From JAGWRA01 sp035534615 (GTDB lineage: Bacteria > Acidobacteriota > Vicinamibacteria > Vicinamibacterales > CAVVIG01), in NCBI GenBank assembly GCA_035534615.1, contig DATLRO010000089.1, forward strand, positions 62,001 through 126,000: DNA of 64,000 bases. Reading direction: 5' to 3'. The position numbers and the translations under genes were made by a program. Shown piece by piece: positions 47,104-56,269 of this stretch. Below the pieces are notes generated by a model. That model worked only from the letters and a program-made list of their open reading frames with translations, was not told where the DNA came from and searched no databases. Every line of letters starts with the position of its first letter. Position 1 is the stretch's first letter.

Positions 47104-47588
47104 AACCCGAAGCACTGCTCGAACTGCTGCGTGAGTTCTACGGCGACAAGCTGACCGCGATGCTCCAGCACCAGACGGGCGCCACGGTGGTGTCGCAGTA
47201 CGACGTCAACAACACCTACCAGTACGTGCTGGCCCGTGAGGAGACGCAGCTGGACTGGGTCCGGCGCGCCATCGTCGATCTGGGCGGCCAGGTCGGGAAT
47301 GGCGGTGGCCCCGGGCGCGCCATCGTCGGCAAGGGGATCGCCGCCGCGCACACGGTGCTGGAGGAAGATGCCCGCGACGCCCAGGCGTTCTACGACCGCT
47401 GGCATCCCCGCGTCGAGACCGTGACCAACGCCCGGCACCGTCTGATGCTGCGCGTCATCCTCGGCGAGGTGATCGAGCAGAAGCGCTTCTTCACCCAGGC
47501 GCTGGCCGGGCGAACCGACCTGCTCGGCCGCCGGACGACCGGCTCGCCGCCCGAAGGCGCCGTGCTCGCCACCCGCTGGATCGAGTAA
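47100..47588 (+). CDS. Conserved-looking helical protein of unknown function, possibly ferritin-like
   Basis: The 162-residue product, starting at a GTG that overlaps the dksA-like stop, is mostly helical. Segments such as LLELLREFYGDKLTAMLQHQ, LAREETQLDWVRRAIVDLG and RHRLMLRVILGEVIEQKRFF have Glu/His spacing reminiscent of ferritin-like four-helix proteins. No complete ExxH pair is clear, so the fold is a guess. I do not recognise a family. Coupling to the DksA-like gene is the only functional hint. Confidence 0.7.
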   Translation: MKPEALLELLREFYGDKLTAMLQHQTGATVVSQYDVNNTYQYVLAREETQLDWVRRAIVDLGGQVGNGGGPGRAIVGKGIAAAHTVLEEDARDAQAFYDRWHPRVETVTNARHRLMLRVILGEVIEQKRFFTQALAGRTDLLGRRTTGSPPEGAVLATRWIE

Positions 47589-47628
47589 CCTGCGGGCCGG
47601 CGGCGCGGCCGCCGGCCGTGTCTTCCCC

Positions 47629-48090
47629 ATGCCGGTCCGGGTCGCCATCGCGCTCGGCAGCAATCTCGGCGACCGCCGGGGCCTCCTTGAGCAGGCGGTC
47701 GCGGCCCTGCGCCCCTTCGTCACCGCGCTCCGCGTTTCACCCTTCTACGAGACCGATCCGGTCGGGACCGGGCCGCAGCCTGCGTATCTGAACGCCGCCG
47801 TGACCGGCCGGGTCGAGGTGTCCGCGCGCGCGCTGCTCGATCGCCTCCTGGCGATCGAAGCGGCCGCCGGGCGGACGCGGCCGCACCCGGGGGCCGCCCG
47901 GACGCTCGACCTCGATCTGATTCTCTACGGGCGGGACGTCATCGACGAGCCGGGGCTGCAGGTGCCGCATCCGCGCTTCAGGGAGCGGGAGTTCGTGCTG
48001 CGCCCGCTGGCGGATGTCGCGCCCGACCTCGTCGACCCGGTGACCGGGGTGACCGTCGGCGAGCTGCTGGAACGGCGGATCGCCGGCTGA
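47629..48090 (+). CDS. folK: 2-amino-4-hydroxy-6-hydroxymethyldihydropteridine pyrophosphokinase
   Basis: FolK transfers pyrophosphate from ATP to hydroxymethyldihydropterin in folate synthesis. The 153-residue product has ALGSNLGDRRGLLEQAV at the N-terminus, the substrate loop SPFYETDPVG, and the signature RTLDLDLILYG with HPRFREREFVLRPLADVAP. Length and motif spacing are standard. The other folate genes are not nearby. Its stop codon lies in the loop of a strong hairpin. Confidence 0.95.
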   Translation: MPVRVAIALGSNLGDRRGLLEQAVAALRPFVTALRVSPFYETDPVGTGPQPAYLNAAVTGRVEVSARALLDRLLAIEAAAGRTRPHPGAARTLDLDLILYGRDVIDEPGLQVPHPRFREREFVLRPLADVAPDLVDPVTGVTVGELLERRIAG

Positions 48091-48103
48091 GCCGGCGATC
48101 CGC
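48075..48103. terminator. 13-bp perfect hairpin with the folK stop codon as its loop
   Basis: GCGGATCGCCGGC (48075-48087) pairs perfectly with GCCGGCGATCCGC (48091-48103), leaving TGA (48088-48090), the folK stop, as a three-base loop. It sits between convergent folK and the RND pump gene. There is no T-run, so it may act on both strands as a transcription barrier or mRNA 3'-end stabiliser. Confidence 0.6.
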
Positions 48104-48111
48104 GCACGGGC

Positions 48112-51100
48112 TCAGGCCGGTCGCGTGCTGTCGCTGGCGGCGGTGAAGCCCAGGGCCGGCTCTGCCGCCGCAGGCGCGCCCTTCGCCGGGGTGGTCGCCG
48201 GCCCCGCCAGGGCGCCGGCCGGCCGCGCGGCGCGGCGCCGATGGCCGAACCGCTGCCGCATGCCTTCCAGGTACACGTAATACACCGGCGTGATGTAGAG
48301 CGTCAGCAGCTGCGAGACCAGCAGGCCGCCGACCACGGCCAGCCCGAGGGGCCGGCGCGAATCGGCGCCGGCGCCGACGCCCAGCGCAATCGGCAGCGTG
48401 CCAACCAGCGCCGACATCGTCGTCATCATGATCGGCCGGAACCGGACCTGGCAGGCCTCGTAGATCGCCTCGGCCGGCGAGACGTCCCGGTTGCGCTGGG
48501 TCGCGAGGGCGAAGTCGATCATCATGATGCCGTTCTTCTTGACCAGGCCGACCAGCATGATGACGCCGACGAACGAGTACAGGTTGAGATCCGTGTGGAA
48601 GATCACGAGCGTGACCAGCGCGCCGAATCCGGCCGCCGGCAGGGCGGACAGGATCGTCAGCGGATGGATGAAGCTCTCGTACAGGATCCCCAGCACGATG
48701 TAGATGACGACGATGGCCATCAGCAGGATGATGCCGAGGCCCTTCAGGGAGTCCTGGAACGCCTGCGCGGCGCCCTGGAAGCTCGTCGTGATCGAGGCGG
48801 GCAGCGTCGTCCGGGCGGCCGCCTGCACCTCCTGCACGGCGTTGCCGAGCGCGAAGCCTGGCGCGAGATTGAACGACAGCGTGACCGACGGCAGCTGGCC
48901 GGTGTGGTTGACCGTCAGCGGGCCGGCATCGATGGCCGTCGAGGTGACGGCGCTGAGCGGGACGAGCGCTCCGCTCGCCGACTGGACGTACAGGCTCGAC
49001 AGCTCGGCCGGGTCGCGCTGGTACCGGGGGGCGACCTGCATGATGACCTTGTACTGGTTGTTCGGCGCGTAGATCGTCGAGACCTGGCGCGTGCCGAACG
49101 CGCTGTACAGCGCCGTGTCGACCTGGTCGACCGTCAGGCCGGTGGTCGCGACCTTGTTGCGATCGATGTGGATGTCGACCTGCGGGTTCTTGATCTGCAG
49201 ATCGCTCGTCACGTCGACGAGGCCGGGCAGCTTCTTCATCCGGTCCTCGAGCACCGGCGCGTAGCGGTAGAGCTCGGCCGTGTCGGTGCTCTGCAGGGTG
49301 TACTGGTACAGGCTCTTCGTCATCTGCCCGCCGATCTGAATGGCCGGCGGGTTCTGCAGAAAGACGCGGATCCCGGGAATCTTGGCCAGCTTGGGCCGAA
49401 GTTCCTGGATCACCTGGTCGGCCGAGAGCGCGCGCTCGTTGCGCGGCTTGAGATCGATGAACATCCGGCCGGCATTCGGCGTGTTGTTCGGGCCGCCGGC
49501 GCCGACGTTGTTGCTGAACCCGGAGACGTTCGGATCCTTGCTGAGGACGGCCGCCACCTGCATCTGGTGCGCGACCATCGCGTTGAAGCCGATCCCCTGC
49601 GTGGCCTCGGTCGACGCGGAGATCTGGTTCTGATCCTCGGTCGGAATGAAGCCCTTCGGGATGACGATGAAGAGGTAGGCGGTCGCGCCCAGCAGCACCA
49701 GGGAGACCCCGAACATCAGGGCGCGGTATTTCAGCGCCCGCGCCAGTGTCCACGCATAGGTGGCCAGCGCGCCGTCGAACACCCGTTCGAGCGCGCGGTA
49801 CATCAGGCCGTGCCCTTCGTGCGTGGGCGGACGCAGGAAGCGGCTGCACAGCATGGGCGTCAGGCTCAGCGAGACGAAGCCCGACACGAGGATCGCGGCG
49901 CCGATCGTGACGGCGAACTCGTGCAGCAGCCGGCCGAGGATCCCGCCCATGAACAGCACGGGAATGAACACGGCCGTGAGCGACAGCGTCATCGACAGGA
50001 TCGTGAAGACGATCTCCTTCGAGCCGTCGAGCGCCGCCTGCATGGCGGTCTTGCCCTGTTCCATGTGCCGGACGATGTTCTCCAGCATGACGATGGCATC
50101 GTCGACGACGAACCCGACCGACAACGTGAGCGCCATCAGTGACAGGTTGTCCAGGCTGTACCCGAGCAGGTACATGACGGCGAACGTGGCGATGATCGAC
50201 GCCGGCAGCGCGAGGCTCGGAATGATCGTCGCCGAGACGTTGCGCAGGAACAGGAAGATGACGAGGATGACCAGGAAGACGGCCAGTTCGAGCGTGAGCT
50301 TCACGTCGGCGACCGAATCACGGATGGTGATCGAGCGGTCGCTGCGCAGGACCAGGTCGACCGACGCCGGCAGCTCGGTCCGGAAGTTCGGCAGCAGCTT
50401 CTTGATGGCGTCGACGACTTCCACCGTGTTCGTCCCCGGCTGCTTCTGCACCGCCAGGAAGATCGTGCGGATGCCCCGGTACCAGCTGGCGACCTTGTCG
50501 TTCTCAACGCCGTCGTAGACGTGCGCGACCTGGTCGAGCCGGATCGGGCTCCCGTTCCGGTACGCCACGATCAGCGGCCGGTAGGCGGCCGCGTCGTACA
50601 GCTGGCTGTTGGTCTGCACCGTGAACGTCTGCTGGGCGCCGTTGAGGATGCCGGTCGGCGTGTTGACGTTGCCCGACTGGATCGCCGTGGCGACCTGGTC
50701 GAGCCCGATCCGGTACGACGCCAGTTCGCGTGGGTCGACGTCGACGCGGACGGCGTACTTCTGCGCGCCGAAGACGTTCACCTGCGCGACGCCGCTGATC
50801 GTCGAAATCTGCGGCGCAATCGTCGTCTCCGCGTACTCGTCGACCTGCGACAGCGGCAGCGTGTTCGACTGCAGCGCCAGGAAGACGACCGGCTGATCGG
50901 CCGGGTTGACCTTCTGGTACGACGGCGGGGTCGGCATGTCCGGCGGCAGGCTGCCGGCCGCCTTCGCGATCATCGCCTGCACGTCCTGCGCCGCCGCGTC
51001 GATGTTCCGGCTGAGGTCGAACTGGAGCGTGATCTGCGTCGCTCCCTGGGCGTTCGTGGAGCTGATCGAATCGATGCCCTGGATCGTCGAAAACTGCTTC

Positions 51101-51303
51101 TCGAGCGGCAGGGCGACCGCCGACGCCATCGTCTCGGGGCTCGCCCCGGGCAGGCTCGCCGACACCTGGATGGTGGGGAAGTCGACGTTGGGCAGGTCGC
51201 TCACCGGCAGCAGCCGGTACGCCATCAGGCCGAAGACACCGATCCCCAGCATGATGAGGGTCGTCATCACCGGCCGCCGGATGAACAGTTCCGCGAGATT
51301 CAT
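48112..51303 (-). CDS. RND (HAE1) multidrug efflux transporter, MdtB/MdtC-like
   Basis: The 1063-residue inner-membrane pump exports hydrophobic compounds by proton antiport. It starts MNLAELFIRRPVMTTLIMLG and has VSDLPNVDFPTIQVSASLPGA, a stretch typical of MdtB/MdtC. The trans-membrane charged segment LSVGFVVDDAIVMLENIVR (TM4) and two halves of six membrane helices separated by porter domains are present. The C-terminal tail is Ala/Pro-rich. It lies 12 bases after the membrane-fusion gene and uses its product as adaptor. Confidence 0.95.
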   Translation of the reverse strand: MNLAELFIRRPVMTTLIMLGIGVFGLMAYRLLPVSDLPNVDFPTIQVSASLPGASPETMASAVALPLEKQFSTIQGIDSISSTNAQGATQITLQFDLSRNIDAAAQDVQAMIAKAAGSLPPDMPTPPSYQKVNPADQPVVFLALQSNTLPLSQVDEYAETTIAPQISTISGVAQVNVFGAQKYAVRVDVDPRELASYRIGLDQVATAIQSGNVNTPTGILNGAQQTFTVQTNSQLYDAAAYRPLIVAYRNGSPIRLDQVAHVYDGVENDKVASWYRGIRTIFLAVQKQPGTNTVEVVDAIKKLLPNFRTELPASVDLVLRSDRSITIRDSVADVKLTLELAVFLVILVIFLFLRNVSATIIPSLALPASIIATFAVMYLLGYSLDNLSLMALTLSVGFVVDDAIVMLENIVRHMEQGKTAMQAALDGSKEIVFTILSMTLSLTAVFIPVLFMGGILGRLLHEFAVTIGAAILVSGFVSLSLTPMLCSRFLRPPTHEGHGLMYRALERVFDGALATYAWTLARALKYRALMFGVSLVLLGATAYLFIVIPKGFIPTEDQNQISASTEATQGIGFNAMVAHQMQVAAVLSKDPNVSGFSNNVGAGGPNNTPNAGRMFIDLKPRNERALSADQVIQELRPKLAKIPGIRVFLQNPPAIQIGGQMTKSLYQYTLQSTDTAELYRYAPVLEDRMKKLPGLVDVTSDLQIKNPQVDIHIDRNKVATTGLTVDQVDTALYSAFGTRQVSTIYAPNNQYKVIMQVAPRYQRDPAELSSLYVQSASGALVPLSAVTSTAIDAGPLTVNHTGQLPSVTLSFNLAPGFALGNAVQEVQAAARTTLPASITTSFQGAAQAFQDSLKGLGIILLMAIVVIYIVLGILYESFIHPLTILSALPAAGFGALVTLVIFHTDLNLYSFVGVIMLVGLVKKNGIMMIDFALATQRNRDVSPAEAIYEACQVRFRPIMMTTMSALVGTLPIALGVGAGADSRRPLGLAVVGGLLVSQLLTLYITPVYYVYLEGMRQRFGHRRRAARPAGALAGPATTPAKGAPAAAEPALGFTAASDSTRPA

Positions 51304-51315
51304 GGGACCCGCCGA

Positions 51316-52467
51316 TCAGAACATGCCGGCCACACCCGTCACGGAGACCGCCGGCTTGATGCTCACCTTGGCGCCCGGCACCAGCCGCAGCTGGCCGTCG
51401 GTGACCACCGTGTCCCCGACCTTCAGGCCGCTGGCGACGACCGCGTCGGCGCCCATCGTCCGGGCGATCACGACCGGCCGCGATTCGACGGTGTGGTCGC
51501 TCTTGACGACGAACACGTACTGCCCCTGCTGGCCCGTCTGGACGGCCTGGGACGGCACCACGATCGCGTTCGGCTGCGTGGTCAGCGTCAGCACGACGTT
51601 CACGAACTGGCCGGGCCAGAGACGGTGGTCGGTGTTCGGAAACGTCCCCTTCAGCATGATGGTCCCGGTCGTCGGATCGACCGCGTTGTCGATGAACGTG
51701 ATGATGCCGCGCGCCGGTCGGCCGGCATCGTGGGGGGGCGTGGCCTCCACGTGCAGCGTGCCGGCCGCCCGGTAGCGCTTGATCTCCGAGAGCTGCGATT
51801 CCGGCACCGAGAAGTCCACGTAGATCGGGCTGACCTGGTTGATGACCACCAGCGGCACGCTGTTCGGCTGGACGATGTTGCCTGCGTAGACGAGGACGGC
51901 CCCCGTCCGGCCGCTGATCGGGGCCTTGATCGAGCAATAGCCGAGCGACAGCTTGGCGTTGTCGATGGCCGCCTGGTCGGCGCGCATCGCCGCCTCGTAC
52001 GAGGCCGCGCTGGTCCGCTGCGCGTCGTACTGCTCCTGAGTCGCGACGCCGCGCTTCACCAGGTCGGCATACCGCTGCTCTTCGGCGCGGGAGTTCTGCG
52101 CCTGCACCGTATCCCGCGTCAGGTTGGCTTCCGCCTGCTCGAGCGCCGCCCGGAACGACGCCGGATCGATGCTGAAGAGCAGGTCGCCCTTCCTGACGTC
52201 ATCCCCCTCCTTGAAATGCACCGAGAGGATCTCGCCCTGGACCTGCGACTTGACCTGCACGGTCGAATACGGGTCGACCGTCCCGATCACGCTCACCTCG
52301 ACCGGCATCGCCTTCTGGACGACCATCCCGACCGCCACCGGAACGGGCGCGTTCGCCTCGTCGCCGCGGCCCTGGGCCGGGGCCGCTTTGCCGCCATCGG
52401 AACAGGCCGCCGCCATCATCACGACGAAGCCGGTCAGAATAAGTGCAGACGCTGACTTGAGATTCAC
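51316..52467 (-). CDS. RND efflux membrane-fusion (adaptor) lipoprotein
   Basis: The 383-residue adaptor bridges pump and outer-membrane channel. It has a signal sequence with a lipobox (VVMMAAAC), a lipoyl half-motif (VQGEILSVHFKEGDDVRKGDLLF), an alpha-hairpin (EQAEANLTRDTVQAQNSRAEEQ) and the second lipoyl half (SIKAPISGRTGAVLVYAGNIV). The beta-barrel and membrane-proximal domains end at SIKPAVS. The GTG start (VNLKSASA) follows GCGAGGGAA; an upstream in-frame ATG would add a non-signal-like leader. It may also serve the lone MacB-type ATPase upstream. Confidence 0.93.
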   Translation of the reverse strand: MNLKSASALILTGFVVMMAAACSDGGKAAPAQGRGDEANAPVPVAVGMVVQKAMPVEVSVIGTVDPYSTVQVKSQVQGEILSVHFKEGDDVRKGDLLFSIDPASFRAALEQAEANLTRDTVQAQNSRAEEQRYADLVKRGVATQEQYDAQRTSAASYEAAMRADQAAIDNAKLSLGYCSIKAPISGRTGAVLVYAGNIVQPNSVPLVVINQVSPIYVDFSVPESQLSEIKRYRAAGTLHVEATPPHDAGRPARGIITFIDNAVDPTTGTIMLKGTFPNTDHRLWPGQFVNVVLTLTTQPNAIVVPSQAVQTGQQGQYVFVVKSDHTVESRPVVIARTMGADAVVASGLKVGDTVVTDGQLRLVPGAKVSIKPAVSVTGVAGMF

Positions 52468-52723
52468 GATAGATTCCCTCGCCTGAAAACCTCTCCGGCA
52501 GCTTGACGCTCCGGTTCGGGGCCGCACGCCCCGGGGCCACGCGGCTGCAGACACTCGCCAGCCGCCGGAATCCGGTCACCCCGGCCGGCCGCGTACGGGG
52601 ACGCCGGTTCCCCCCGACGATGAAGACCGCCACACGCCAATCGTTCCGTCCGGCGCGGTCAGCGCGCCGGGCGCACGGCTGCCGGACAATCATGAGACGC
52701 CCGCCGCCCGCCCGCGGGTGCCG

Positions 52724-53464
<741 letters not shown>

Positions 53465-53607
53465 AGTCGTTCGTTCAGTCGAGTGAGATTCGCCCTGCCG
53501 GAAGCGGCCGGGCGGATGTGCGCCGTGCCCCAGCCGCCCAATGAACCGTTCTCCCTCACGATGTGTCGCGTCACGCCCGCCCCCCCGGCCGGCCGCCGCC
53601 GCCCTCT

Positions 53608-55371
53608 TTACGCGCCGCCGGTGCCACCGGCCACGACCGTCGGCCGGCCGCTGCCGACCGCGGCTGTGTTCAGCCCGGCGGAGGTGACGACCGTCACCCC
53701 CGAGCTCTGCAGCGTCGTCTGCTCGGCGCGGTCGAGCTGCACCAGCGCCATCCGGTAATTGAGCGTCGCCTGCAGCTCGCTGTTCTGCGCCGTCGCCAGG
53801 TCGCGCTGCGCCTGCACGACGAGATAATTGGTCGACATGCCGACGTCGAACTTGGTCTGTTCCGCCTCGAGCTCTTTCTGGGCGTACTCGCGGGCGCTGC
53901 GCGCCGACTGGACCGCCTCGACGGAGCTCTCCACCTGGAGGACGGCGTTGGTCACGTCGGTGGCGATCTGCAGCTCGATCTGCCGCATCTGCGCCTGCGT
54001 CTGCGTCATCTGCAGCCGCGCGAGCGCGACGGCCGCGTCGGCCGTGCTCGTGCCAATCGGATAGCTGAAGGTCACGCCGACCGTCCAGCTGGGGTAGTTC
54101 AGGCCGCCCATGGAGCTGAGGGCGTCGGTGTACCCGCCGGGAATCGTCCCGAGAACCGTGCCGCTGCTGCCGATGCTCGACCGGAGGAACTGGGTGCCGC
54201 CGAGCCCCTGCGCGCCGTACGAGGCGACGAGGTCGGCCTGGGGCAGCACCTGGTTGTGCAGGAACTTCAGCGTGACGTCGTTGCTGGAGAGGTCCTTCTG
54301 GGCGATCTGGAGGTCCGTGCGCTGGCTCAGCGCCTTCCTGATCGCGGCCGCCAGATCGATCTGCTCCGGCTTGAACTCCGGCCGGTCGGTCGGGTTGATC
54401 GTGGCGTTCCAGATCGGATCGGCCGTGCCGCCGACGATGAGCTGCTTCAGCGCCAGCTCGTCGGTCCGCCGCGTCGCCTCGGCCTGCACGAGCGCGAGCT
54501 GCGCCGACGCCAGCTGCGACTGCGCCTGTGCGACGTCGAGCGGCGCCATCGTGCCGACCTGCACCTGGATCTGGTTCTGCTCGACCAGCTGCTTTGCCAG
54601 GCTCACCGACTGCTGCGCGACGCCGACCGCCTGACCGGCGTAGACGAGGTTCCAGTAGGCGTCGCGCACGTCCGACAGCGTGTTGGTGATCGTCGCCTTG
54701 AGCTGGATGTCCGAGATGTCCCGGTTCAGCTTGGTCACCTCGATCTGCTGGCGCGTGGAATCGATGCTGAGGCCCCGCAGCAATGGCTGCGTGTACTGCG
54801 CCAGGAAGTTCGTGTTGAACGCGGGATTGAACGTCGTGAACGAGTTGGTCGTGGTCCCCCGCGTGTTGTTCCAGGTGACCGACAGCGACCCGCCGGCCCA
54901 CGGCATGTTCTGCAGCAGGCCGGCATCGAACGTCTGGCTCGTGGCGTTGACGCTCTGGCCGCCCGACAGCAGGCTCGTCGCCGGCGTGGTCTGGCCGCTC
55001 GTGCTGACGTGTGAGTTGATGCTCGGCCGATACGTCGCCCGCAGCGACGCCAGCGAATAGTCGTACGTCTGCGGGTTCAGCCGCTGGATCGCGATGTTCA
55101 GGTTGCGCTCCAGCGCGTCCTGCACCGCCTGATCCAGCGACAGGCGGACGGTCGGCGGCTGCGATGCGGTGGCCTGAGCCGGGGCGGCCGCGCCGGCCGG
55201 CGGCGGCTGCGACGGCGCCGGCATGCCGGCCTGCGCGCTGGCCAGACGGGCGGAGGCCTGCTCGATCAGGGCGTGGATCCGGGCTTCCGTCAGGGACTGG
55301 GCAAACACGTGGGCGGCCGGGGCACTGACGAGCAGACCGGCCGCGAGCATCACACTCAAGCGTGTCTTCAC
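53608..55371 (-). CDS. TolC-family outer-membrane efflux channel
   Basis: The 587-residue product forms the outer-membrane exit duct of tripartite pumps. A signal peptide (VKTRLSVMLAAGLLVSAPAAHVFAQS) is followed by a Pro/Ala-rich linker. Two repeats of coiled-coil helices come next, with typical RDAYWNLVYAGQAVGVAQQSV and DVAQAQSQLASAQLALVQAE, plus beta-strands rich in Thr/Ser/Asn. The start is uncertain: GTG at 55371 with GTGGAG nine bases upstream gives the best signal peptide; ATG 55380 and GTG 55386 are in frame. Confidence 0.93.
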   Translation of the reverse strand: MKTRLSVMLAAGLLVSAPAAHVFAQSLTEARIHALIEQASARLASAQAGMPAPSQPPPAGAAAPAQATASQPPTVRLSLDQAVQDALERNLNIAIQRLNPQTYDYSLASLRATYRPSINSHVSTSGQTTPATSLLSGGQSVNATSQTFDAGLLQNMPWAGGSLSVTWNNTRGTTTNSFTTFNPAFNTNFLAQYTQPLLRGLSIDSTRQQIEVTKLNRDISDIQLKATITNTLSDVRDAYWNLVYAGQAVGVAQQSVSLAKQLVEQNQIQVQVGTMAPLDVAQAQSQLASAQLALVQAEATRRTDELALKQLIVGGTADPIWNATINPTDRPEFKPEQIDLAAAIRKALSQRTDLQIAQKDLSSNDVTLKFLHNQVLPQADLVASYGAQGLGGTQFLRSSIGSSGTVLGTIPGGYTDALSSMGGLNYPSWTVGVTFSYPIGTSTADAAVALARLQMTQTQAQMRQIELQIATDVTNAVLQVESSVEAVQSARSAREYAQKELEAEQTKFDVGMSTNYLVVQAQRDLATAQNSELQATLNYRMALVQLDRAEQTTLQSSGVTVVTSAGLNTAAVGSGRPTVVAGGTGGA

Positions 55372-55437
55372 GACGAACATCTCCACTTCGTTGGGATTGG
55401 CGTCTGAACCGGGATTCGCCGGCCGCGCGGGCGCCGC

Positions 55438-55908
55438 CTAGCGGTGACCGCCTCCGTTCGCCTTGCGTTGCTCGCGCTCCCAGTCCTCGTGCACTTTGCG
55501 GAAATTCGCCCGCTGCGCGGGCGACAGCACCATGCGCATCCGGTACAGCATGAGCGTCCGGGCCTTGTTGAACGCGCAGTGCGCGTGCTCGGTCTTGTCA
55601 ATCTGAACCGACACCACGCTCTCCGGCTGGTTGGCGTCGATCAGCTTCTTGAGTTCGCCCTCTTCGCGATGGTTGGCGTCGTACAGCGTCCGGAGCTCGG
55701 GCAGTGCCGACTGGAAGATCGCTTCGATCCTGTCCGACTGCTCGTCCGTGAGGCCCAGTTCCTGCCGGAACGGGCTGTCCTTCCACCATTTGGTGCCCCG
55801 CCGCGCGTCCTGCTGTACCGGCGCGGCGGCCCCGGTCGTGGCCGTTCCTGTCGGGGCCAGCATCAGCACCAGCACGACGGGCAGCAGCACCCGCCCACGC
55901 TTTCCCAT
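55438..55908 (-). CDS. Spy/CpxP-like periplasmic protein (LTxxQ repeats)
   Basis: The 156-residue product has a signal peptide (MGKRGRVLLPVVLVLMLAPTGTA) and a helical mature part with two LTxxQ-type motifs, LGLTDEQSDRIE and LSPAQRANFRK, as in Spy and CpxP chaperones and metal-resistance sensors. Basic residues and a His at the C-terminus end the chain. GGAGG lies just before the ATG. It is the first gene of the efflux operon, hinting that envelope stress controls the pump. Confidence 0.85.
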   Translation of the reverse strand: MGKRGRVLLPVVLVLMLAPTGTATTGAAAPVQQDARRGTKWWKDSPFRQELGLTDEQSDRIEAIFQSALPELRTLYDANHREEGELKKLIDANQPESVVSVQIDKTEHAHCAFNKARTLMLYRMRMVLSPAQRANFRKVHEDWEREQRKANGGGHR

Positions 55909-56269
55909 CGGTCCTCCAAACACCTGCAATATCAACAGAAACTTACGACGCGCCGCCGGCAGCCGTTTACGGACGGGCGAAAGTCTGACGGAGGGCGCCT
56001 GCCGCCCGTGCGCCCGAGTGCCTGGCCTCCGCCGGGCCGGCAATCGCCCCGCGGAAAGGCCCCGTCATCTGACGAGTGGAACCGCAGCGTGAACGGGCCG
56101 TGCGGCTGACCCGGGTCCCCGATCCGGAAACCGGGCCGTATCACGGCGCCTCGGCCGGTCGTCGCTCCATGATCGCCGCCCTGTGCGCATCACGGCGGGA
56201 CCGACGGCGCACGACGGGCGGGGGATGATAGCACAGGGCCCGGCCGGACACGGGCGGAGAACGCCCGGC
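55909..56269 (-). promoter_or_regulatory. 361-bp gap between ispH and the efflux operon; extended -10 at 56225-56233
   Basis: No gene is supported here. On the minus strand TGCTATCAT (56233-56225) is an extended -10 box, giving a possible ~310-base leader before the Spy-like gene. A second AT-rich patch at about 55926-55945 (minus-strand GTTGATATTGC) lies nearer the gene and could be the real promoter. A short stem GGGCG/CGCCC follows the ispH stop without a T-run. Confidence 0.4.

Noticed and set aside
52468..52723. A degraded MacB permease between the ATPase and the adaptor gene
   Set aside because: The 256 bases are too short, and no frame gives hydrophobic helices or FtsX-like motifs.
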